Assembly (NCBI GenBank): GCA_900466605.1
Contig: UBMU01000048.1
Coordinates: 1-57,639, forward strand
Reading direction: 5' to 3'
DNA length: 57,639 nt
Source of the DNA: Hyphomicrobiales bacterium
GTDB lineage: Bacteria > Pseudomonadota > Alphaproteobacteria > Rhizobiales > Rhizobiaceae
Position numbers and translations under genes: made by a program. Every line of letters begins with the position of its first letter. Position 1 is the first letter of the stretch. This document shows positions 52,377 to 57,639 of the stretch, piece by piece. The notes beneath the pieces were generated by a model that ran no database searches, had not been told where the DNA came from, and worked only from the letters and a program-made list of their open reading frames with translations.

Positions 52377-52829
52377 GTTTAACGGACTGTTAACTATTCG
52401 CATTGTATATTAGCAATGCTGCAAGGACAGGTGCAGCCTATAGTGAAAGGCAATAAATCAGAGAGGGAGCCGTCAACCCCAGCCACGGCTCCCTCTCTGC
52501 TCCACGACAATCTAAGTTGTCATTTAAGCGGCTCCGTAGCCGAGCCTAGTCCCTCCTGAACAGGACCTGAGTTGTCTCACTCCGCGTCAGTTGCACAGCA
52601 GTGATCAAAGCTCTGGCACTAGTGAAAGACGGTTTGCCCAGAAAACCTTTGAGTCGAAAAGTTCCCGCCTTGCAGTCTCAGGGATAGCGCATTGACGAGA
52701 CGTCTCGAACCTTCGCGCTTTCTCAACATGTCCCGTTTACCCGTATCGATAACAAACAACTTGTCATCGCTCGCGTCCGGCCTCGGGATCGCTGGTCTCA
52801 GATTTGCATGTTGGCGCCTGACGGGCTTG
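52377..52829. other. Intergenic region with strong hairpins
   Basis: About 450 bases between converging genes. It holds a GCATTG-N8-CAATGC stem at 52400-52419 and the 14-bp stem at 52460-52498. No gene is supported in the remaining 330 bases. Confidence 0.5.
52460..52498. terminator. Perfect 14-bp stem-loop, likely bidirectional terminator
   Basis: AGAGAGGGAGCCGT (52460-52473) pairs fully with ACGGCTCCCTCTCT (52485-52498) across 11 bases. It lies 80 bases after the GFA stop. There is no T-run, so it could also protect an RNA 3' end or be part of a small RNA. Confidence 0.6.
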
Positions 52830-54008
52830 CTAGCCTTGGTTCACGCAACCTAAATTTTCAGAACCCATTTTCGGAGCCGAAGATAGCGATCGCACGCACG
52901 CAAGCGCGAGAAGAATGATGGGTATGCAAACGAGATAGGAGGTGCGCATACTGGCGTGCTCCGCCACAAAGCCAAGCAGTGGAGGCGCAAGGAAAAACAC
53001 AACGAACGACATCTGACCGAGCGCAGCAACGTTGAGATGCGCGGGTCGATCCGTGCGTTGTGCTGCTGCGGATACCGCAAGAGGGTAGACCGCGCTACAA
53101 CCTGCGCCCATAAGCGAGAACCCGCTCAGGGCAGCGATCGGGTGCGGAGCAACCCAGACCAGGCATAGGCCTATCGCCGCAATCACCAGCAAAGTGAAGG
53201 CAACAGAACGTGAGCCGAAGCGGTCAACAAATGGATCGGCGAACAACCGTGTCACGGCCATAAAAAATGTGAAGAGGGTGAGGCCAAGACCGCCGACGAA
53301 CGGCTCAGAATGAAAAACGTCACGCATGTAGATCGCCGACCAGTCAATGCCGGCCCCTTCAACAAGGAACGCCGCGATGCCAATGACGCAAAGCGGAAGC
53401 AAACCGACCGTGGGTAGCGCCATGTGGCCGCCTTCGGCGTGTTCGATCGTCGGACGAGCAGGAGCGTTGCGCATGCCCGCAATTACTATTGACCCACTTA
53501 AAAGGACGAAAGCGAATGTCAACGCAAGATGGAGTTGCATCGAAACGCCCGCTTGGCGAACAGCGGCCGAGGCCAGGGCAGTAACGAAGAAACCAAGGCT
53601 CCAGAACCCGTGAGCCCTGTTCATAACGCCGCGACCAAGCTGCGCCTCAATTCGATCGATCTCGACATTCAGATTGATTTCAAGTGCTCCAGCCAGGAGC
53701 CCCTCGAGAAGAAGTAAGCCAAATACGAACGCAGCCACCGTCATCCATGGCACGACAGCAAGCAGCGCGGATGTTCCAAGAACCGTGAGAAAGGCAGTGG
53801 TCCGAGCGCCAAGGCGGGCAACCAGTGGTGAACAGAATGTCAGTGAAACCAAGGCGCCAATCGCTGCTCCGATCAGCGTAAGGCCAAGCTCGGATTTATC
53901 GATCTGAAGTGCGTCTTGAAGATCGGGCAACCGTGAAAGCGTTGCTCCCATGGAGACCGCAAACAGGAAGAAGCAGACGTAAATCCGCTGTTGCGGCTCA
54001 ATGTGCAT
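52830..54008 (-). CDS. MFS transporter (YbjJ-like)
   Basis: 392 residues and twelve hydrophobic segments: IYVCFFLFAVSMGATLSRLP, LGARTTAFLTVLGTS (the loop 2-3 motif in reduced form), NRAHGFWSLGFFVTALASAA. The pattern resembles YbjJ/FucP-like MFS proteins. GGAG lies six bases before the ATG. Probably an exporter or sugar/metabolite porter; substrate unknown. Confidence 0.85.
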   Translation of the reverse strand: MHIEPQQRIYVCFFLFAVSMGATLSRLPDLQDALQIDKSELGLTLIGAAIGALVSLTFCSPLVARLGARTTAFLTVLGTSALLAVVPWMTVAAFVFGLLLLEGLLAGALEINLNVEIDRIEAQLGRGVMNRAHGFWSLGFFVTALASAAVRQAGVSMQLHLALTFAFVLLSGSIVIAGMRNAPARPTIEHAEGGHMALPTVGLLPLCVIGIAAFLVEGAGIDWSAIYMRDVFHSEPFVGGLGLTLFTFFMAVTRLFADPFVDRFGSRSVAFTLLVIAAIGLCLVWVAPHPIAALSGFSLMGAGCSAVYPLAVSAAAQRTDRPAHLNVAALGQMSFVVFFLAPPLLGFVAEHASMRTSYLVCIPIILLALACVRSLSSAPKMGSENLGCVNQG

Positions 54009-54322
54009 AACTGGCTCCGGAGAATCTCTTTCGCGGATAAGGGGTGATCTCTACCCTAAGGCGATCAAGCTCCGCAATCCCTCCTTGCATTGTTATTTGG
54101 CAAGACTCGATACATTTTCGTGAGGCGAGACTTGGGCCAGTCCGCGGCGCGGCTGTTGGGCCCATAATCATATCGGTGCGCGATGTCTTGTCGCCAGTTT
54201 TTCGATCGCGGCATTACCCTGGATTGGAACCGCCCTCAGGAGTCGAACACAAGATCAAGATTCGCAAACCGACGGTGGCCTTGACGTTTCGTCAAGCGGC
54301 TGCACGCATGCAGATAATCCCG
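54009..54322. other. Intergenic region before the ybhP-like gene end
   Basis: About 310 bases with no supported gene. CTTGACG-TTT-CGTCAAG at 54280-54296 is a perfect 7-bp hairpin just after the YbhP-like stop and may end its transcript. Confidence 0.45.
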
Positions 54323-55084
54323 CTATGCGAGCTTCAGGTTTACTTGCAGGGGCAAGTGGTCGGAGGCTCGACGTGTTAGCGGGTTGAACGCGATTGAAGC
54401 AGATGTGACCTGTAGGTCCCGTGACACGAAAACATGATCGATACGCACGAGCGGGAAGCGCGACGGAAAAGTTGCCTTCGGCTTCCCCGACGCGGCCAAT
54501 TGAGCATCTGAAAACTGACGTGCCAAGCTCTTGTAGGCCGACGAGAACGCTACAGCGTTGAAGTCCCCGCAAACAATGCCCGACGCCGCCTTAAACTGCG
54601 AACTTCCAATCCAGTCGTCGCCAAGCAGCGTTGCGACTTGCCTCACGCGGTCTCGGCTACTTAACCCCAAGTGAGTGTTGACTATGTTTAGAGGCGGCCA
54701 CCCCTCAGGGGTCACCTGCACCCAAATAGCACCCCGCGTTTCACCGAGAGAGGGCAGGGGGCCGGCTCTGATGAGCTCGGTTGGAAGTGCTGTCAAAATG
54801 GCATCGCCATAACGCTCTTCCTCAACATGAAGCGCCGGGTGAAAATGCGCATTCATCTTCAAGATTGTCGCAATCGTTGCTGCCTGGTCGATGCCACCCG
54901 TCCTCTTGCGACCAACATCAAGCTCCTGAAGCGCTATAATGTCGGCCTCGGTTCGCGCTATGACGTCTGCAATGCGGTGCGGGTCGAGACGACGGTCGGT
55001 GCCGATGCAACTATGGACATTATAGGTGAGGATTTTGAGTTCGCCGTAACGCGAACGCTGCGGAGATTTTTGAGTTGTAGCCAT
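54323..55084 (-). CDS. ybhP: YbhP-like endonuclease/exonuclease/phosphatase protein
   Basis: 253 residues of the EEP fold: LKILTYNVHSCIGTDRRLDP, IIALQELDVGR (metal-binding Glu), IVNTHLGLSSRDR, VCGDFNAV (GDFN) and RRASDHLPL with the catalytic histidine. In E. coli ybhP stands beside clsB and ybhN; all three occur here. The role of YbhP is unsettled; it may act on phospholipid head groups or nucleic acid. No ribosome site precedes the ATG at 55084, and an EcfG-like promoter would start transcription within a few bases of it, so translation may be leaderless. Confidence 0.85.
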   Translation of the reverse strand: MATTQKSPQRSRYGELKILTYNVHSCIGTDRRLDPHRIADVIARTEADIIALQELDVGRKRTGGIDQAATIATILKMNAHFHPALHVEEERYGDAILTALPTELIRAGPLPSLGETRGAIWVQVTPEGWPPLNIVNTHLGLSSRDRVRQVATLLGDDWIGSSQFKAASGIVCGDFNAVAFSSAYKSLARQFSDAQLAASGKPKATFPSRFPLVRIDHVFVSRDLQVTSASIAFNPLTRRASDHLPLQVNLKLA

Positions 55085-55090
55085 CCAATG

Positions 55091-55117
55091 GGAACCCAGC
55101 CCATCCTAATTCGTTCC
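55091..55117. promoter_or_regulatory. Face-to-face EcfG-like promoters between ybhP and ybhN
   Basis: Plus strand: GGAAC (55091-55095), 16 bases, CGTT (55112-55115), pointing to ybhN. Minus strand: GGAAC (55113-55117), 16 bases, GGTT (55093-55096), pointing to ybhP; only the first base of its -10 box departs from consensus. The two promoters occupy the same 27 bases. Confidence 0.7.
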
Positions 55118-55149
55118 GAAAGCATACGATCAAACCAAGTGGACTTTTG

Positions 55150-56115
55150 ATGTCGGCCCGGAACGTCACTTTCAACCTCTTTCTCCTCCTCGGTGTAATC
55201 CTTGCTGCGTATCTGCTCTATAACATTTTCAGTAGCTACTCGCTTGACGAGATCAGGCAATCGATCGCCGCTATCCCGGCTGCGCGGTTGGTATCAGCTG
55301 TCGTCTTCTGCGCACTTTCATACCTTTGCCTGACTGGATTTGACTGGCTGGCATTGCGTTACGTTGGCAAGCCACTGAGTTATCCGAAGGCCGCTATTAC
55401 CTCATTCACGGCCCTTTCGATCGGACATAATCTGGGTGTCGCCGCTCTCAGCAGCGGCGCCGTCCGGTATCGTTACTACACGCGCTGGGGGCTGACCACG
55501 CAGGAAGTGGCCAAGGTCATCCTGTTTTGCGGGACGACGGTCGCGCTCGGCTTGTCAGCATTGGCAGGTGTCATCGTGTTGATCAATCCGGCGGACGTCA
55601 CGAAGTTGCTGCGTGTGGGCTATGGGGACCCTTGGTGGCTCGGGGTCTTTTGCCTTCTTGTCCCGATAGTCTACCTCATACTCTCAGCAACAGTGCGCTC
55701 ATCACTGCGTCTTTGGAAATGGCGCTTCGAAATGCCGGACATTAAAATTGCCATTGGACAGGTCGCCATGGGCACTCTCAATTTCATTTTCGTTGCCGCC
55801 TGCCTGCATCAGGTCGTGGCGGGTGACACCCAGGCAAGTTTCGTTCAAAGCGCGACAGCCTTCGTTCTTGCCAACATTGCAGTTCTTGTCACCCATGTGC
55901 CTGGCGGCCTCGGCGTGTTGGAGGCGACAGTTTCCGTTGTGCTGCAGGGGGCTGCCTCAATCGGGGGGCTTGTGGCATTTCGGGTAATCTATTTTGTCCT
56001 GCCACTCTTCGTCGGCTTGCCAGTCTTCGCTATCAGCGAGCTCGTAATAAAAAAAACAAAGCAGTCAGATAAGTGCCGCAAGCACTCTTCCGATCCGCAG
56101 GCGCAGCTTTTGTAG
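55150..56115 (+). CDS. ybhN: YbhN-like membrane protein (LPG-synthase flippase domain, UPF0104)
   Basis: 321 residues with about eight hydrophobic segments and the motifs GHNLGVAALSSGAVRYRYYTRWG and HVPGGLGVLEA, typical of the membrane domain of lysylphosphatidylglycerol synthase family proteins. YbhN has been linked to transport of lipids between membranes. ATG 55150 follows a TTG at 55147. The 3' end overlaps the convergent cardiolipin synthase gene by 51 bases. Confidence 0.87.
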   Translation: MSARNVTFNLFLLLGVILAAYLLYNIFSSYSLDEIRQSIAAIPAARLVSAVVFCALSYLCLTGFDWLALRYVGKPLSYPKAAITSFTALSIGHNLGVAALSSGAVRYRYYTRWGLTTQEVAKVILFCGTTVALGLSALAGVIVLINPADVTKLLRVGYGDPWWLGVFCLLVPIVYLILSATVRSSLRLWKWRFEMPDIKIAIGQVAMGTLNFIFVAACLHQVVAGDTQASFVQSATAFVLANIAVLVTHVPGGLGVLEATVSVVLQGAASIGGLVAFRVIYFVLPLFVGLPVFAISELVIKKTKQSDKCRKHSSDPQAQLL

Positions 56116-57591
56116 TGGCCAATAGGGCCGTCTGGGATCGACCAGTGTCGTACCTGGGAAAGGGGTCGTCTCGCCGCGATGAACATCAACCGCAAATTCT
56201 CTCAGCCCGCGTTCCCCAGTGTTGAGTGTCTCAATTGCCGCAAGCATTGATCCTGATAGCTCGGTTTCTCGCACAACCGCGGGGCTTGTTGCGAGGTGTT
56301 CCGCCATTAATCGGTGACGTAACGCGCTTATAGCCTCCTGGTGGGATGCACAGTCAGCTTCGATCGCGAGATCACATTCCGTATCAAGACCTTCTGAACG
56401 ATTGTTTAGATTCGAAGAGCCTACCCGCACAAAGCAGTCATCGACGATGATCAGCTTTGAATGAACGATGAGTTCCTGCTCGCCTCCGTGACCATCGGGC
56501 ACAACGGCGTACATGATCCTCAGCCGGTCGAAGATATCGGCACGCTTCAGCCGCCTGATCAGCCTGTCACGATTGTTACCCATTGCGAGCTTCTCGATGA
56601 AGCCATGCGAGCTCTTTGTCACGAGAACGACAATCTCGGGACCGTTAGGCTCCCTCAAGCGTTTTGCGATAGAGCGCCCCACACCCGCCGATGCAAGATA
56701 CTGCGTTTCGATGTAGATTGATCGTTCCGCTGCGGCGATGGCATCCCGCGTGAGCCGAAGCGCCTCGTACCGACCGCGTTTGCCAATCAGGCCGGGCTCG
56801 GTGAGCGCAATGGCAACCGGAGCTTGATCCATGTTGGCGACAAAGCCGGGCTGGCGGGCAGGCGGCGGCTCCACGTGGGAGCTGACTTTCTCGGCGGTAG
56901 CCCTTTTCCAACGTCGCCTTGCCACGGCCCTAATCATCCGAGCAGCCTCGCCGGAGACCATGCACTGGATGTCGTGAACAGGTTGGTATGGCTTGCCGTC
57001 CGGCGAGCGTCGCAACGGGTGCGGAATTCTGTGATCAGGCTCGTCCCATCGCCGGGCAGTCAGGTCGATGCCACCGAGGAAGGAAAGGCTCCCGTCGATC
57101 GACACCAGCTTCTGATGGTGGCAAGCGCGAAGCGGGTGACCGAAGTCAAAACGAAGCGAAATCTGCGGATGGGCCGAAATGGTGTTTCGAGCAAACAACC
57201 GCAGAGACTTGCCTGAATAGATTGGTCCCATACCCCATACCAGTATCCTGACCCTCAGCTGAGGAGTGTCGTCGACCAGTGACAGGAGGAGTTCTCCCAG
57301 CGTTTCTGAACTTACATCTGGCCTCAGGCGAATATCAGGATTGAAATCCCATCCAATGATCCAGATTTCGCGCTCTGCCTTCCTGAGTGCCAGGTCGAGC
57401 GCGGAGAAATAGGCTGCGCCATCCACCAGAAATGAAACTCCGTCAGCGATGCCGGTGCGCCAGGCATTTCGTCGTGGCTGGATAATCCGTTGTGAAGATG
57501 TGTGCCCCGTTAGACGTTTTATAGAAGCGGTAACTGCTTGGAACCTATTGCGCGGGGTGGGGGCGTCATCCGCTGATCGATAGTGCAGCAT
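56065..57591 (-). CDS. clsB: Cardiolipin synthase ClsB-like phospholipase D protein
   Basis: 508 residues with two HKD motifs: HHQKLVSIDGSLSFLGGID and HSKLIIVDDCFVRVGSSNLN, each followed by the conserved Ser/Asn region. It joins phosphatidyl groups to form cardiolipin at the inner membrane. E. coli ClsB is shorter, about 413 residues; here an N-terminal extension and C-terminal arm are added. ATG 57591 has GAAGG five bases upstream; a GTG at 57624 is in frame. A CGTT at 57629-57632 could be the -10 of an EcfG promoter whose -35 lies beyond the window edge. Confidence 0.87.
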   Translation of the reverse strand: MLHYRSADDAPTPRNRFQAVTASIKRLTGHTSSQRIIQPRRNAWRTGIADGVSFLVDGAAYFSALDLALRKAEREIWIIGWDFNPDIRLRPDVSSETLGELLLSLVDDTPQLRVRILVWGMGPIYSGKSLRLFARNTISAHPQISLRFDFGHPLRACHHQKLVSIDGSLSFLGGIDLTARRWDEPDHRIPHPLRRSPDGKPYQPVHDIQCMVSGEAARMIRAVARRRWKRATAEKVSSHVEPPPARQPGFVANMDQAPVAIALTEPGLIGKRGRYEALRLTRDAIAAAERSIYIETQYLASAGVGRSIAKRLREPNGPEIVVLVTKSSHGFIEKLAMGNNRDRLIRRLKRADIFDRLRIMYAVVPDGHGGEQELIVHSKLIIVDDCFVRVGSSNLNNRSEGLDTECDLAIEADCASHQEAISALRHRLMAEHLATSPAVVRETELSGSMLAAIETLNTGERGLREFAVDVHRGETTPFPGTTLVDPRRPYWPLQKLRLRIGRVLAALI

Positions 57592-57639
57592 ATTGCCTTC
57601 AATTTCCTGTGACTTGAATGTCACGCGAAACGCATGGGC

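Noticed and set aside
57608..57625. TGTGA...TCAC element resembling a CRP site
   Set aside because: The spacer is eight bases instead of six and it lies at the window edge.
1..57639. CRISPR arrays, tRNA and rRNA genes
   Set aside because: No regularly spaced repeats and no cloverleaf or rRNA signature noticed; not searched by software.

Overview
The window looks like DNA from an alphaproteobacterium of the Rhizobiaceae (Rhizobium/Ensifer/Agrobacterium type). The basis is family recognition: an ExoX/SyrA-type repressor of exopolysaccharide synthesis, ExoY-, ExoF- and ExoP-like proteins, HWE-family histidine kinases, a DUF982 protein, EcfG-type stress promoters (GGAAC-N16-CGTT) and moderately GC-rich coding sequence. 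IS5, IS110 and IS66 sequences in the middle suggest an accessory replicon or a variable part of the genome. I cannot name the species from the sequence alone.

Region 1 (1-23.6 kb) is a large surface or exopolysaccharide locus of the Wzx/Wzy type. It starts with the 5' part of a phosphomannomutase gene and a small ExoX-like repressor. It also contains a polymerase-like membrane protein, a secreted GH16 glycanase, an outer-membrane export protein (ExoF/OPX), an ExoY-like initiating sugar-phosphate transferase, a co-polymerase with a degenerate kinase domain, a flippase, a HAD-type two-domain protein, a UDP-galactopyranose-mutase-like flavoprotein, an acyltransferase, and eight glycosyltransferase domains in seven proteins, one of them a GT4-GT2 fusion. 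The genes form divergent blocks around 7.8-8.1 kb and 17.3-17.6 kb. A shared 21-bp motif lies in front of the ExoY-like gene and a distal glycosyltransferase gene.

Region 2 (23.6-31.7 kb) is bounded by an IS5-type element on the left and IS110/IS66 remnants on the right. It carries an NTF2-like protein, a YhaO/YhaN (SbcD/SbcC-like) nuclease-ATPase pair and a candidate 30-residue membrane peptide. Region 3 (31.7-35.0 kb) has two divergent HWE histidine kinases with GAF/PAS sensors and a single-domain response regulator. Region 4 (35.2-40.4 kb) is a ribose-type sugar ABC importer operon (ATPase-permease-binding protein) divergent from a LacI repressor, with two clear operators between them.

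Region 5 (40.4-57.6 kb) is a mixed stress and signalling segment: small uncharacterised genes, two decayed genes, a YflT-type general stress protein behind a good EcfG promoter, an EamA exporter, a diguanylate cyclase followed by a class III nucleotide cyclase, a sugar-isomerase-like protein, an ArsR-SRPBCC-GFA operon, an MFS transporter, and a ybhP-ybhN-clsB set. Face-to-face EcfG-like promoters lie between ybhP and ybhN. No rRNA, tRNA or CRISPR array was seen.
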